A stretch of DNA of 64,000 bases from Streptomyces sp. F63 (GTDB taxonomy: Bacteria > Actinomycetota > Actinomycetes > Streptomycetales > Streptomycetaceae), in assembly GCF_018070345.1 (NCBI RefSeq), contig NZ_JAGPXX010000006.1, positions 124,001 to 188,000 on the forward strand, written 5' to 3'. Shown here piece after piece: positions 1 to 9,034 of the stretch. The notes beneath the pieces were generated by a model that saw only the letters and a list, made by a program, of their open reading frames with translations, ran no database searches and had not been told where the DNA came from. A program made the translations under genes and the position numbers. The first letter of the stretch is position 1, and each line of letters starts with the position of its first letter.

Positions 1-221
1 AGATGTGGCGGGACCAGTTCGACTGGGTCCACCGGGAGATGGACTACGCGGCCGTCACCTTCACCATCCACCCGGACGTCTCCGGGCGCCCCCAGGTGCT
101 GCTCATGCTTGAGCGGCTCATCGAGCACATCAACAGCCACGACGGCGTCCGATGGGTCACGTTCGACCAGATCGCTGACGACTACGCCGCCCGGCACCCG
201 TGGAAGGGACAGGCCAAGTGA
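1..221 (+). CDS. polysaccharide deacetylase family protein, C-terminal end (PuuE/cyclic imide hydrolase-like)
   Basis: Only the last ~72 codons are present; the frame runs in from the left edge. The segment [10 protein letters not shown] followed by a helix ([11 protein letters not shown]) and VTFDQIAD matches the end of the NodB-type deacetylase barrel as found in allantoinase PuuE and cyclic imide hydrolases, where this His-Pro helps build the metal site. The stop codon overlaps the GTG of the following permease, so the two are translationally coupled. With amide/lactam carboxylase genes downstream, hydrolysis of a cyclic amide or imide is more likely than sugar deacetylation; this is inference. 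The missing N-terminal half would settle the subfamily. Confidence 0.7.
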   Translation, partial: MWRDQFDWVHREMDYAAVTFTIHPDVSGRPQVLLMLERLIEHINSHDGVRWVTFDQIADDYAARHPWKGQAK

Positions 222-1597
222 CCAGCGAAACGACTCTGCCGGAGGGCGGCGCGCCCGAGACGCCGGCGACGGAACCCCAGCGGCGGCAGTTCCCGGCGTT
301 CACACGGAAGCAGACCAACACCGCCATAGTCCTTGCCCTGCTCGCCTGGACCGTCGCGGTCTTCGACTACGGGCTCTTCGGCACCCTGCTCCCCGTCATG
401 CAGGAGGACTTCGGCTGGAGTGCCTCGACCGCATACCTGGTCAACACGCTCATCGCCATCGGCACCGCGGTCATCGCCTTCGGAGTCGGGCCGGTCATCG
501 ACCGCCTTGGACGCCGCCGCGGCATGATGGTCACCATCGGCGGCACCGCCGTCGCCTCCGTCCTGACCGCCCTGATCCCCGCGAAGATGGGCGCGCTGAG
601 CATGAGCACCATGGTCGGCGTCCGGTCACTGGGCGGCCTGGGCTTCTCCGAGCAGTCGGTGAACGCCACCTACCTCAACGAAGTGTTCTCGATCACCGAG
701 GACGAGAAGAAGCGCGAACGCCGCGGATTCTGGTACGGGATCGTCCAGGGCGGCTGGCCGCTCGGCTTCCTGCTCTCCAGCGCCCTCGCGCTCGTCCTGC
801 TCGACTCGCTGGGCTGGCGCGCGATGTATCTCGTCGCGAGCCTCCCCGCCGTCGCGCTGATCATCGTGATCGGCAAGAAGCTGCGCGAAACCCCACAGTT
901 CGAACTGCACCAGCGTCTGCGCAAGCTCAAGGCCGCGGGGAAGTCCCGCGAGGCCGAGGCGCTGGCCGCCGAATACGGCGTGGAGCACACCGACAGCGCC
1001 CCGATCGCGCGGATCTTCCAGCCCGGGCTGCGCAGGAACACCATCGTGCTGTCGCTGGCGTGGATCGTGAACTTCTTCGGCATCAACATCTTCAGCGTGC
1101 TGGGCAGCTCCATCCTGGCCAACGCCAAGGGCGTGCAGCTCAGCACCGCGTTCTGGATGCTCATCGTCATCAACCTGGGCGCGTACTTCGGTTACGTCTT
1201 CCACGGCTGGCTCGGCGACCGCATCGGACGCAAGCGCACCATCGTCATCGGATGGATGATCTCCGGGGTGGCCTTCGCCGTCATGCTCTCCCCGCTGGTC
1301 ACCAGCACCGCGCTCATCGTCACCACCTACGCGCTGGGGCTGTTCTTCCTGGTGGGCCCCTACGCGGCGATCATGTTCTACATGGGGGAGTGCTACCCCA
1401 CGGACTGCCGCGGCACCGGCACGGTGATCATCGGCGCCATGAGCCAGCCGGGCACGATCATCGGCGGGTTCCTGTTCACCGGAGCGGCGGCAGCCTGGGG
1501 CACCGGCGCCGCAGCGCTCTGGGTCGGCGCGGTCGGCACCTTCCTCTCCGGTGCGCTGATGCTGGCGGCCAAGCCGGTCGCCCGGCTGGAGAACTGA
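218..1597 (+). CDS. MFS transporter, aromatic/organic acid:H+ symporter-like
   Basis: About 459 residues with 12 hydrophobic segments and a charged central loop near residues 220-260. The loop-2 MFS signature [12 protein letters not shown] is present and repeated as GDRIGRKR in the second half. Overall shape is that of the sialate/aromatic-acid symporter group, which imports small organic anions. I prefer the GTG at 218 because it overlaps the previous stop (GTGA) and has GGGAC upstream; an in-frame GTG at 200 would lie deeper in the upstream gene. As second gene of a catabolic operon it probably imports the pathway substrate. Confidence 0.85.
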   Translation: MTSETTLPEGGAPETPATEPQRRQFPAFTRKQTNTAIVLALLAWTVAVFDYGLFGTLLPVMQEDFGWSASTAYLVNTLIAIGTAVIAFGVGPVIDRLGRRRGMMVTIGGTAVASVLTALIPAKMGALSMSTMVGVRSLGGLGFSEQSVNATYLNEVFSITEDEKKRERRGFWYGIVQGGWPLGFLLSSALALVLLDSLGWRAMYLVASLPAVALIIVIGKKLRETPQFELHQRLRKLKAAGKSREAEALAAEYGVEHTDSAPIARIFQPGLRRNTIVLSLAWIVNFFGINIFSVLGSSILANAKGVQLSTAFWMLIVINLGAYFGYVFHGWLGDRIGRKRTIVIGWMISGVAFAVMLSPLVTSTALIVTTYALGLFFLVGPYAAIMFYMGECYPTDCRGTGTVIIGAMSQPGTIIGGFLFTGAAAAWGTGAAALWVGAVGTFLSGALMLAAKPVARLEN

Positions 1598-1690
1598 CCG
1601 CCCGAGCGGCACGTATCCCCTATCTCGCGGTGCCGGTGGGGCGGCCACCATCCCCCCACCGGCACCGCCCGGAACAGAAAGGTTCACGTC

Positions 1691-2479
1691 ATGGCAGCAC
1701 ACGCCCAGCCCGATGGTGCCGGGCCCGCCGTCGCGGTCGTCACCGGAGCGGCCAGCGGGATAGGCCGGGCCGTCGCGGTCGGCTACGCACAGGAGGGCGT
1801 GCACGTGGTGATCGGCACGTTCCCCGGTGACCCGCACGATCCCCGCGAGACGCTCCGGCTGGTGGAGGCCGCGGGAAGCAGGGGACTGATCGTCGAGGTC
1901 GACGTTCGCGACAGCCGTCAGGTCGACGAACTGGCCCGCAGCGCGTACGCGGCGTTCGGGCGGATCGACTATGTGGTGGCCAACGCCGGCGTTCTCCGGC
2001 GGGCTCCGCTGACCGAACTCACGGACGAGGCCTGGGACGACATGCTCTCCGTCGACCTGACCGGGGTATTGCGCACCTTCCGGTCGTGCGCGCCTCATCT
2101 GGCGGAGGGCTCGGCGATGGTCGCCGTCTCGTCGATCGCCGGCGGTGTCTACGGCTGGGAGGACCACGCGCACTACGCCGCCGCCAAGGCCGGGGTGCTC
2201 GGACTGTGCCGCAGCCTGGCGGTGGAGCTGGCACCCCGCGGCATTCGCGTCAACGCCGTCATCCCCGGCCTCATCGAGACGCCCCAGTCCTCCGACCCCG
2301 TGAACTCGCTCGGCCCGGAGGGACTGGCCCGCGCGGGCGGCGACATCCCCTTCGGCAGGGTGGGGCGGCCCGAGGAGGTCGCCGACGTCATCCGCTTCCT
2401 CAACTCGCCGCAGGCCCGGTACGTGACCGGCCAGCAACTCGTCGTCGACGGTGGCCTGACCGTGAGGATGCGCGCATGA
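1691..2479 (+). CDS. SDR family oxidoreductase (first of two)
   Basis: Classical short-chain dehydrogenase of 262 residues. The nucleotide-binding motif TGAASGIG lies at 18-25, NAG near 98-100, and the catalytic Ser148, Tyr162 and Lys166 (HYAAAKAG) are all visible. RBS-like AGAAAGG precedes the ATG. It overlaps the next SDR by ATGA, so the two are made together. SDRs of this type interconvert alcohols and ketones with NAD(P)H; the substrate is not readable. The pairing with a second SDR and carboxylase genes suggests sequential oxidation of a hydroxylated intermediate. Confidence 0.88.
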   Translation: MAAHAQPDGAGPAVAVVTGAASGIGRAVAVGYAQEGVHVVIGTFPGDPHDPRETLRLVEAAGSRGLIVEVDVRDSRQVDELARSAYAAFGRIDYVVANAGVLRRAPLTELTDEAWDDMLSVDLTGVLRTFRSCAPHLAEGSAMVAVSSIAGGVYGWEDHAHYAAAKAGVLGLCRSLAVELAPRGIRVNAVIPGLIETPQSSDPVNSLGPEGLARAGGDIPFGRVGRPEEVADVIRFLNSPQARYVTGQQLVVDGGLTVRMRA

Positions 2480-3222
2480 ACCCGATCGCGGACCTGACCG
2501 GCCGGACGGCTCTGGTCACCGGTGGCGCCAGCGGCATCGGACGGGCGATCGCCGAGGCGCTCGCCGCCGCCGGGGCGCGCGTGGTCGTGCTCGACCACGA
2601 CGCGACCGCGGCCGAACGGACCGCGCGGTCCATCGGCGCGGCCGGCGGTGTGGGCGCCGACATCGCCGACGAAGAACTCGTCCGGCGGGCCGTCGCCGAG
2701 ACGGAACTCCTGCTGGGCCGGATCGACATCCTGGTCAACTCCGCGGGCATTCTCACCCAGGCACCGCTGGTGGAGATGTCACTGCGGCAGTGGCAGCAGA
2801 CCATCGACGTGGACCTGACCGGGGTGTTCCTCATGTGCCGGTACGTGGTCCCGGGCATGGTGTCCCGCGGGTACGGCCGGGTCATCAACATCGCCTCACA
2901 GCTGGCCATCAAGGGAGGAACGTCGCTGACGCACTACAGCGCCGCCAAAGCCGGCGTCCTGGGCCTGACGAAGGCGCTGGCTCTGGAGGTGGCCCGAGAC
3001 GGAGTGCTGGTCAACGCCATCGCTCCCGGCCCCATCGAGACGCCCCTGATCGACGGGATCTCCGAGGAGTGGAAGCAGGCCAAGCGTGCGGAACTGCCCC
3101 TCGGACGGTTCGGCAGGCCCGAGGAGATCGCCCCGACCGCAGTGCTGCTGGCCGGCTCCCCGAGCGGTGACCTGTTCGTCGGCCAGACGCTGGGGCCCAA
3201 CTCCGGCGACGTCATGCCGTAG
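2476..3222 (+). CDS. SDR family oxidoreductase (second of two)
   Basis: A 248-residue short-chain dehydrogenase with TGGASGIG at 15-22, NSAG at 88-91, and catalytic Ser141, Tyr154 and Lys158 (HYSAAKAG). The C-terminal loop ends in a G(D)[14 protein letters not shown] segment like FabG-type enzymes. The ATG overlaps the preceding stop. It is clearly homologous to its neighbour but too diverged to be a recent duplicate, so the two probably act on different intermediates of one pathway. Confidence 0.88.
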   Translation: MNPIADLTGRTALVTGGASGIGRAIAEALAAAGARVVVLDHDATAAERTARSIGAAGGVGADIADEELVRRAVAETELLLGRIDILVNSAGILTQAPLVEMSLRQWQQTIDVDLTGVFLMCRYVVPGMVSRGYGRVINIASQLAIKGGTSLTHYSAAKAGVLGLTKALALEVARDGVLVNAIAPGPIETPLIDGISEEWKQAKRAELPLGRFGRPEEIAPTAVLLAGSPSGDLFVGQTLGPNSGDVMP

Positions 3223-3231
3223 GAGGGGACC

Positions 3232-3555
3232 ATGTGCGGCGCCTGCGGCAGAACCTCCGCAACCGATGCCTGGTCCGGCACCTTCCTCACCAGGCGCGCC
3301 CGCTGGGAGGCCGCCCGGATCATCAACGACGCCCTGAGCGGGGCAGGCCATCCCGCACGGGTGACCTGCTCGGCCGCGGCATGGGTCGTCCACTCGGGGA
3401 CCGGGCGAAGCGTCCTGGTGGACACCGCCAGCGGAATCTGGCGAGTGCTCCGGTCCCTGCCGGGCCCGCGGCTCGACGTGGCCGCGGCGCTCAGCGGCCG
3501 GCCACCAACCCCCGTACTCGCCGCCGTCATCGCCTCGGCGGAAACGGCGACCTGA
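3232..3555 (+). CDS. small conserved-context protein with N-terminal CxxC
   Basis: 107 residues beginning MCGACG. I do not recognise the family. An excellent ribosome site (AGGAGGGGACC just before the ATG), position inside a tight operon, and typical codon use support a real gene. No signal peptide or membrane segment. The body alternates short helices and strands (for example WVVHSGTGRSVLVDTASG). The N-terminal Cys pair could bind metal or be redox active; this is inference. It sits between the dehydrogenases and the LamB/YcsF gene, so it may be an accessory subunit of the biotin-dependent enzyme. Confidence 0.65.
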   Translation: MCGACGRTSATDAWSGTFLTRRARWEAARIINDALSGAGHPARVTCSAAAWVVHSGTGRSVLVDTASGIWRVLRSLPGPRLDVAAALSGRPPTPVLAAVIASAETAT

Positions 3556-3587
3556 TCGATACCCACGGCACACAAGAAGGGGTAACC

Positions 3588-4307
3588 ATGCCCGTCAGCC
3601 TCAACTCCGACATGGGTGAGTCGTTCGGTATCCACTCGTTCGGCCATGACGACGCTCTGCTGCCGCTGGTCGATGCCGCCAACGTCGCCTGCGGCTTCCA
3701 CGCCGGCGACCCCGTCGGCATCCACCAGACCGTGGCCAAGGCCGCCGCCGCCGGGGTGGCTGTCGGTGCGCACCCCGGCCTGCCCGACGCGGTGGGCTTC
3801 GGCCGCCGGGAGATGAAGCTGTCCCCCGAGGAAGTACGGGACCTGGTCCTCTACCAGGTCGCGGCGCTCAAGGGATACCTGGATGCCGAGGGGGTGCCGC
3901 TGCGCCACATCAAGCCGCACGGCTCGCTCTACGGCATGGTGGCCCGCGACAGCGACCTCATGGACGCGGTCTGCGACGTGGCGGTGCAGTACGGCGTCCC
4001 GGTCTACGGCATGGCCGGGACCGCGCACGAGCACGTCGCCGCCGAGCGCGGCGTCGGCTTCGTCGCCGAGTTCTACGTCGACCTCGGCTACCGCGCCGAC
4101 GGCAGCCTCATCATCGCCCGCCGGCCCCACGCCACCCCTCCCTCCCTCGCCGCCGACCGCGCCCGGCTCGCGCTCGCCGACGGTCTCGTCGAGACGGACT
4201 CCGGCCGGCGCCTTCCCGTCCGGTTCGACAGCATCTGCGTGCACTCCGACACCCCCAACGCCGTTGACGTGGCCACCGCCGTGCGCCAGGTCATCAACTC
4301 GGCCTGA
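3588..4307 (+). CDS. pxpA: LamB/YcsF family protein (5-oxoprolinase subunit A-like)
   Basis: 239 residues, close to the usual ~250. The family signatures are clear: LNSDMGESFG at the N-terminus, NVACGFHAGDP at ~32-42, GAHPGLPD near 64-71 and HIKPHGSLYG near 106-115. PxpA works with PxpB and PxpC in ATP-dependent opening of 5-oxoproline; related LamB proteins are linked to lactam use. Here it is followed by a biotin carrier and carboxylase, which the classical PxpABC does not need, so the substrate may be another lactam or cyclic amide. ATG chosen at the conserved MPVSLNSDMG start. Confidence 0.88.
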   Translation: MPVSLNSDMGESFGIHSFGHDDALLPLVDAANVACGFHAGDPVGIHQTVAKAAAAGVAVGAHPGLPDAVGFGRREMKLSPEEVRDLVLYQVAALKGYLDAEGVPLRHIKPHGSLYGMVARDSDLMDAVCDVAVQYGVPVYGMAGTAHEHVAAERGVGFVAEFYVDLGYRADGSLIIARRPHATPPSLAADRARLALADGLVETDSGRRLPVRFDSICVHSDTPNAVDVATAVRQVINSA

Positions 4308-4336
4308 ACCCCTTCCCGACAGCGAAAGGACCCCCC

Positions 4337-4582
4337 GTGCCCGAGCACACCGTGCGAGCCCCCATGCCCGGAGTCTTCTACCGGCGCCCCGCACCGGACA
4401 AGCCGCCGTTCGCGGAGATCGGCGCGACCGTCACCGAGGAGCAGACCATCGGAATCATCGAAATCATGAAGCAGTTCGCGGAGGTGAAAGCCGGAGCCGG
4501 AGGCCGGGTGACCGCCTTCGCCGCCGAGAACGAGGCACTGCTGGGCCCGGGAGATCCCGTGGCGACCATTGAGACGAGCTGA
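4337..4582 (+). CDS. biotin carboxyl carrier protein (stand-alone biotinyl domain)
   Basis: 81 residues forming just one biotinyl/lipoyl domain: APMPGVFYRRP, then IGIIEIMKQF with the presumed biotinylated Lys45, then the GGRVTAF and LGPGDPVATIE strands. The usual motif is AMKM; here it is IMKQ, a variant in the flanking residues only. GTG start after GAAAGGACC. It lacks the Pro/Ala-rich linker of fatty-acid AccB, which fits a dedicated carrier for the next gene product. It would shuttle carboxybiotin between the biotin carboxylase and the KipI/KipA-type carboxyltransferase. Confidence 0.88.
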   Translation: MPEHTVRAPMPGVFYRRPAPDKPPFAEIGATVTEEQTIGIIEIMKQFAEVKAGAGGRVTAFAAENEALLGPGDPVATIETS

Positions 4583-4588
4583 CCGAAC

Positions 4589-5965
4589 ATGCGCAAACTT
4601 CTGGTTGCCAACCGCGGCGAGATCGCCGTACGGGTCATACGTGCGGCCCGCGAACTCGGCGTCCGGACCGTCGCGGTCTGCAGCGAGGCCGACGCCGAGG
4701 CCCTGCACGTGCGCATGGCCGACGAGCACGTCGTGATCGGGCCCGCACCCGCGGCCCGCAGTTATCTGGACGCCGATGCCGTGGTGGCCGCCGCAGTCCG
4801 CCTGCGGGCCGACGCGGTGCATCCCGGCTACGGGTTCCTCTCCGAGCACGCCGCGTTCGCCCGGCAGGTCATCGACGCGGGAATGACATTCGTCGGGCCG
4901 TCCCCCGACGCCATCCACCTGATGGGCGACAAGGCGCTGGCCCGCTCCACCGCCGCCCGCGCCGGAGTGCCCACCGTGCCCGGCTCCGACGGACCGGTGA
5001 CCGGTCTGGACAGCGCCCTGGAAACCGCCGGACACGTCGGCTACCCGATCGCGGTGAAGGCGGCGGCCGGCGGCGGGGGCCGCGGCATACGCATCGCGCG
5101 ATCCCCGGCCGAACTGCGCGAGGCGCTCCCCCTCGCCCAGGCCGAGGCCAAGGCGGCGTTCGGCAACGGCGAGGTCTACCTCGAACGGTTCGTGCACGAC
5201 GCCCGCCACATCGAAGTGCAGGTCTTCGGCGACGGCGAACGCTTTGTGCACCTGGGAGAGCGCGACTGCTCCCTGCAACGGCGCCGGCAGAAGGTGGTCG
5301 AGGAGGCCTGCGCGCCCAACCTCCCCGCACGGGTGCGCCGGGAGATGACCGACGCGGCGGTGAGCCTGGCCGCCGCGGTGTCCTACTCCGGCGCCGGGAC
5401 GGTGGAATTCCTCTACGACTCCGCGCGGCAGGAGTTCTTCTTCATCGAGATGAACACCCGCATCCAGGTCGAGCACCCCGTCACCGAGATGGTCACCGGC
5501 AGGGACCTGGTGCGCGAGCAGCTCACGGTCGCCGCGGGCGCCCCCCTGTCCTTCACCCAGGAGCAAGTCGAACTCCGCGGCCATGCACTGGAGTTCCGGC
5601 TCAACGCCGAGGACCCCGGCGCGGGGTTCATGCCCAGCCCCGGGGCGATCACCGTGATGCGGATGCCCGGAGGGCCGTTCGTACGCGTCGACTCCGGCTG
5701 CGAACAGGGCGGCCAGGTCAGCCCGTTCTACGACTCGCTCATCGCCAAGCTCATCGTCTGGGGTGACACCCGCGAGGCCGCCCTGGCGCGCGCCCGCCGG
5801 GCGCTGGACGAGGTCGAGGTGCGCGGAGTGGCCACCACGGCCCCGTTCCTGCGTTCCCTGGTCGACCTGCCGGAGTTCACCGAGGCGAACTACCACACCA
5901 CGTTCCTGGAGAGTTGGATGGCCGGCCGGGCCTTCGACCGCGATGACGCAGGGAGGGCCGCATGA
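4589..5965 (+). CDS. accC: biotin carboxylase (ATP-grasp)
   Basis: 458 residues, full length for a biotin carboxylase subunit. N-terminal LLVANRGEIAVRVIRA, glycine-rich ATP loop GGGGRGIRIA (161-170), VEEACAP (237-243), and the catalytic MNTRIQVEHPVTE (288-300) are all intact. It uses ATP and bicarbonate to carboxylate biotin on the carrier encoded 6 bp upstream. The stop overlaps the ATG of the KipI-like gene. Named after the acetyl-CoA carboxylase subunit by homology, but the neighbours point to a urea-carboxylase-like complex rather than fatty-acid synthesis. Confidence 0.92.
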   Translation: MRKLLVANRGEIAVRVIRAARELGVRTVAVCSEADAEALHVRMADEHVVIGPAPAARSYLDADAVVAAAVRLRADAVHPGYGFLSEHAAFARQVIDAGMTFVGPSPDAIHLMGDKALARSTAARAGVPTVPGSDGPVTGLDSALETAGHVGYPIAVKAAAGGGGRGIRIARSPAELREALPLAQAEAKAAFGNGEVYLERFVHDARHIEVQVFGDGERFVHLGERDCSLQRRRQKVVEEACAPNLPARVRREMTDAAVSLAAAVSYSGAGTVEFLYDSARQEFFFIEMNTRIQVEHPVTEMVTGRDLVREQLTVAAGAPLSFTQEQVELRGHALEFRLNAEDPGAGFMPSPGAITVMRMPGGPFVRVDSGCEQGGQVSPFYDSLIAKLIVWGDTREAALARARRALDEVEVRGVATTAPFLRSLVDLPEFTEANYHTTFLESWMAGRAFDRDDAGRAA

Positions 5966-6849
5966 ATCGGTTCAGCAGCCGCTACTCGTGGGGTGGAGAC
6001 GAACACCTCGTCGTCCAGCTCGACGAGGCCATGAGCCTCGAAGTCAACTTCGCGGCGATGGCCATGGCCAGGCTCCTGCAGAGCCGGAAGCTGCCGGGCG
6101 TGACCGACATCTGTCCCGCGAACGCCTCTCTCATGGTGCGCTTCGACCCGGACGTGCTGGCCCCGGCGGCACTGGAGGACGCGGTGCGGCACGTTGAGCG
6201 GGAGGTCGGCGACGCGCCGTCCCTGACGCTCCGGACCCGCATCGTCGAGGTACCCGTCTGGTATGACGACCCGTTCACCAACGAGACCGGGGCCCGTTTC
6301 CGCGACCGGCACCAGCGGCCGGAGGGAAACGACCTGGAGTTCGCCGCGATCGAGAACGGGCTGCCCTCGGTGCAGGCGTTCATCGACCGCCACTCCGGTT
6401 CGCCGTGGATCACCTCGATGGTCGGCTTCGTCGCCGGACTTCCCTTCCTCTTCCAGATGGTGCCGCAGGAGCGACAGCTCGAAGTCCCCAAGTACCTGCG
6501 CCCCCGCACCGACACACCGGCCCGGACCGTCGGGTACGGCGGCTGCTTCTCCTGCATCTACTCGGTGCGCGGCGCCGGCGGCTACCAGATGTTCGGCGTC
6601 ACCCCGGTGCCGATCTTCGACCCGGCCCGCGAACTCCCCGACTTCGCGGACTTCATGGTCTTCTTCCGGCCCGGCGACATCGTCAAATTCCGCCCGATCG
6701 ACGGGTCCGAGTACGAGCGCATCACACAGGAAGTGGAGGCAGGAACCTTCCGCTACCGCCAGAGCCCGGTCAGCTTCAGCCTGCACGACTTCCTGGCAGA
6801 CCCCGACGCCTACAACGCCACACTGCTGGAGGCCCTGCATGGCCATTGA
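5962..6849 (+). CDS. pxpB: KipI/allophanate hydrolase subunit 1 family (PxpB-like)
   Basis: 295 residues. The KipI-type core is seen in the WITSMVGFVAGLPFLFQM region, the GGCFSCIYSVRGAGGYQMFG segment (close to the family GGYVGIYP..SPGGW motif) and the FRPGDIVKFRPI strand near the end. In urea amidolyase the same fold is one half of the carboxyltransferase. Overlaps accC by ATGA and the next gene by 11 bp. The ~85-residue N-terminal part (LVVQLDEAM..LEVNFAAMAM) is the usual KipI N-domain. It should pair with the downstream KipA protein. Confidence 0.88.
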   Translation: MNRFSSRYSWGGDEHLVVQLDEAMSLEVNFAAMAMARLLQSRKLPGVTDICPANASLMVRFDPDVLAPAALEDAVRHVEREVGDAPSLTLRTRIVEVPVWYDDPFTNETGARFRDRHQRPEGNDLEFAAIENGLPSVQAFIDRHSGSPWITSMVGFVAGLPFLFQMVPQERQLEVPKYLRPRTDTPARTVGYGGCFSCIYSVRGAGGYQMFGVTPVPIFDPARELPDFADFMVFFRPGDIVKFRPIDGSEYERITQEVEAGTFRYRQSPVSFSLHDFLADPDAYNATLLEALHGH

Positions 6850-7816
6850 GATCCTCAACCCCGGCCTTGCCTCGAGCATCCAGGACCGGGGCCGCCCCGG
6901 CTACTACGAGGTCGGCATCCCGCCATCGGGCGCGGTCGACCTGTACTCGGCCCTGGCCGCGAATCTGCTGGTCGGCAACGACGACGGGGCGGCGCTGATC
7001 GAAGCCGCCTACATGGGACCCGAGCTGCGGTTCACCACACCGGCGGTAGTGGCCGTCACAGGCGCCCGGATGCCGGTGAAGGTCAACGGCCGGTCCGCGC
7101 CGCAGTGGGAATCCTTCGAGGTCGCCGCGGGGGACACCCTCTCCTTCGGCTTCCTGGAACACGGCGCACGGATCTACATCGCCGTGTCCGGGGGCATCGA
7201 CGTGCCGCTCGTGCTGGGCAGCCGGTCGACGTACGCCCTCGGCGCGTTCGGCGGATTCGGCGGCCGCACGCTCAAGGCCGGGGACGTACTGGCCACCGGT
7301 ACCGGTACCGGCACCCGATCCGGGCGCCCGGGACGAGCCGTACCCGAGAAGCTCCGCCCCGAGCCGTCTCGCGAACTCGAACTGCGCGTCATGCTCGGCC
7401 TGTACGACTACCGGCTCACCCCGGCCGGCCTCACGGCACTGCTGGACACCACGTGGACGCTGACGCCCGTGGCGGACAGGGTCGGCTTCCGGTACAGCGG
7501 CGGAACACTGGAATGGAAGGAACGCGTGCAGCCGTTCGGCGCCGGTTCCGACCCGTCGAACATCGTGGACGCCGGATACCCACTCGGTTCCATCCAGGTG
7601 CCCGGCGGGGTGGAGCCCATCATCCTGCACCGCGACGCCGTCTCCGGCGGCGGCTACGCCATGGTCGCCACGGTGATCAGCGCCGACCTCGACGCCGTGG
7701 GCCAGTCCGCGCCCGGGACCCGGACGCGCTTCCGCCCGGTGTCCATGGAGCAAGCGCTCCAGGCCCGGGCGGCAGCCGCCGCCCGCGTCCGGCGACTGCG
7801 CACGGCGCTGTCCTGA
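6839..7816 (+). CDS. pxpC: biotin-dependent carboxyltransferase KipA/allophanate hydrolase subunit 2 family (PxpC-like)
   Basis: 325 residues. Family signatures: LASSIQDRGRPGYYEVGIPPSGAVD at the start (too long to give beyond its key residues Q-D-R-G-R and G-x-P-x-S-G-A-x-D), VTGARMPVKVNG, AVSGGIDVP with GSRSTY, and near the C-terminus EGPxxH-like VEPIILHRDAVSGGGYA. KipA plus KipI form the carboxyltransferase in urea carboxylase. With the separate carrier and biotin carboxylase next door, all four functional parts of a urea-carboxylase-like enzyme are present, split into four genes. The allophanate hydrolase amidase is absent; PxpA stands in its place. Confidence 0.9.
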   Translation: MAIEILNPGLASSIQDRGRPGYYEVGIPPSGAVDLYSALAANLLVGNDDGAALIEAAYMGPELRFTTPAVVAVTGARMPVKVNGRSAPQWESFEVAAGDTLSFGFLEHGARIYIAVSGGIDVPLVLGSRSTYALGAFGGFGGRTLKAGDVLATGTGTGTRSGRPGRAVPEKLRPEPSRELELRVMLGLYDYRLTPAGLTALLDTTWTLTPVADRVGFRYSGGTLEWKERVQPFGAGSDPSNIVDAGYPLGSIQVPGGVEPIILHRDAVSGGGYAMVATVISADLDAVGQSAPGTRTRFRPVSMEQALQARAAAAARVRRLRTALS

Positions 7817-7876
7817 CCGCCCGCGACGCGCAGCCTTTGCCGCCGCCACCACCGTTCGAAAGGATCCACCTCAGTC

Positions 7877-8473
7877 ATGAGTTCCGTCGCACACGCCATC
7901 CCCCGGCGGGGCGCACTCGCCGACTCCGTCTGGGCTCGCAGCCGCGTCCGTGACGCCGTGCTCGTCCTCGGGGCCGCCGGGCTCACCGCGCTGGCCGCGC
8001 AGATATCGGTGCCCGTACCGGGCTCGCCGGTCCCCGTCACGCTGCAGACGTTCGCCGTCCTGGTCACCGCTGCCGCGCTGGGTGCCACCCGCGGCGCGCT
8101 GGGCCAACTCCTCTACCTCGCCATCGGCGCCGCGGGCTTGCCGGTCTTCTCCGGGGCGACGGGCGGCCTGTCCACCGTCCTCGGCGCGACCGGCGGCTAC
8201 CTGCTCGGGTTCGTCGTCGCCGGCTACCTCGTCGGAGCGCTCGCCCAGCGGGGCGCCGACCGGCGCGTCGCCGGCACGCTGCTGGCCTACCTCGCCGGCT
8301 CGGCAGCCATCTACGCGCTGGGTGTTCCCGTGCTCGCCGCCGTCACGCACCAGTCGCTGGCGTGGGCAGTGCTCCACGGCCTGGTGCCGTTCCTCGTCGG
8401 CGACGTGCTCAAGGCGGTCGCCGCGAGCGCGGCTCTGCCCGCGGCCTGGCGGGCGATGGGCCGCAGGCGCTGA
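7877..8473 (+). CDS. bioY: BioY family biotin transporter
   Basis: 198 residues with about six membrane helices. BioY signatures are visible: ISVPVPGSPVPVTLQTFAV (key P-V-P-x-T-x-Q), the GALGQLLYLAIGAAGLPVFSG segment and GGYLLGF. BioY is the substrate-binding S-component of ECF-type biotin uptake and in some bacteria works alone. Last gene of the operon, 60 bp after pxpC, with GAAAGGA upstream. Its presence supports that the encoded carrier is really biotinylated and that biotin demand rises when the pathway is induced. No BirA-type operator seen upstream. Confidence 0.92.
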   Translation: MSSVAHAIPRRGALADSVWARSRVRDAVLVLGAAGLTALAAQISVPVPGSPVPVTLQTFAVLVTAAALGATRGALGQLLYLAIGAAGLPVFSGATGGLSTVLGATGGYLLGFVVAGYLVGALAQRGADRRVAGTLLAYLAGSAAIYALGVPVLAAVTHQSLAWAVLHGLVPFLVGDVLKAVAASAALPAAWRAMGRRR

Positions 8474-8496
8474 CGGAACGGGTCCACCCGGCTCCG

Positions 8497-8529
8497 GACC
8501 GCGGCTCGCGACTGCCGCGAGCCGCGGTC
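8497..8529 (+). terminator. strong hairpin terminator after bioY
   Basis: A perfect 14-bp GC-rich stem (left arm 8497-8510, right arm 8516-8529) with a 5-nt ACTGC loop, 24 bp after the bioY stop. No U-tract, as is common in streptomycetes. It closes the biotin-enzyme operon. Confidence 0.8.
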
Positions 8530-9034
8530 GCTTCCGGGGGCGGTCGCATGGCCGCCTGGTTGCGCTCCGCGGTCCGGGCACAGGACCGGACCGCGCGTCC
8601 GCCCGCGAGGCGTGCGCCCCGGCCGGGACCGGCCCCGGGCGGTGTGACACGACGCAGCGGTCTCGGGGGCACGGCTGGGAGAGGAGGGCGACCGCCGGGC
8701 GGGCGGCCACGGGCGGGAGGACGGGGAGTCGTGCGCTTCCCGTGGCAGGCGGGCCGGCGACCGATCCCGGGATGCCTCCGTATCTGTCAAGCGGCGCTTG
8801 AGGCACCGCTTGGCCTCCCCGGCGGTCCTGCCTTCGGCGATCTCCCGGTCGCAGCAGGCCCGTGGGGCTTCCCGGCATCCGGATCCGGAGGGCCGCGATG
8901 GCAGGCAAGGCCGAGTTGAGCCGCCGGTCGCCGGCGCGGGACATCCGACCGCAGGGAAGCCGTGGCCGCCCCGCTCGGCCGGAGCTCCTCTTGTGCCCGG
9001 GGCGGCAGCCCGGGGCGGGCATTCCAATGCCGCG
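8530..9034. other. intergenic region, no gene seen
   Basis: About 500 bp between the bioY terminator and the 3' end of the minus-strand cysteine hydrolase. Open frames here lack ribosome sites and give Arg/Pro/Gly-rich translations typical of GC-rich shadow frames. A repeated CCCGGGGCGG at 8998-9019 is the only structure noticed. I see nothing functional. Confidence 0.5.

Noticed and set aside
8530..9034. Minus-strand frame of ~230 codons downstream of the cysteine hydrolase
   Set aside because: Arg/Pro/Ser-rich translation, no ribosome site, and it crosses the bioY terminator.
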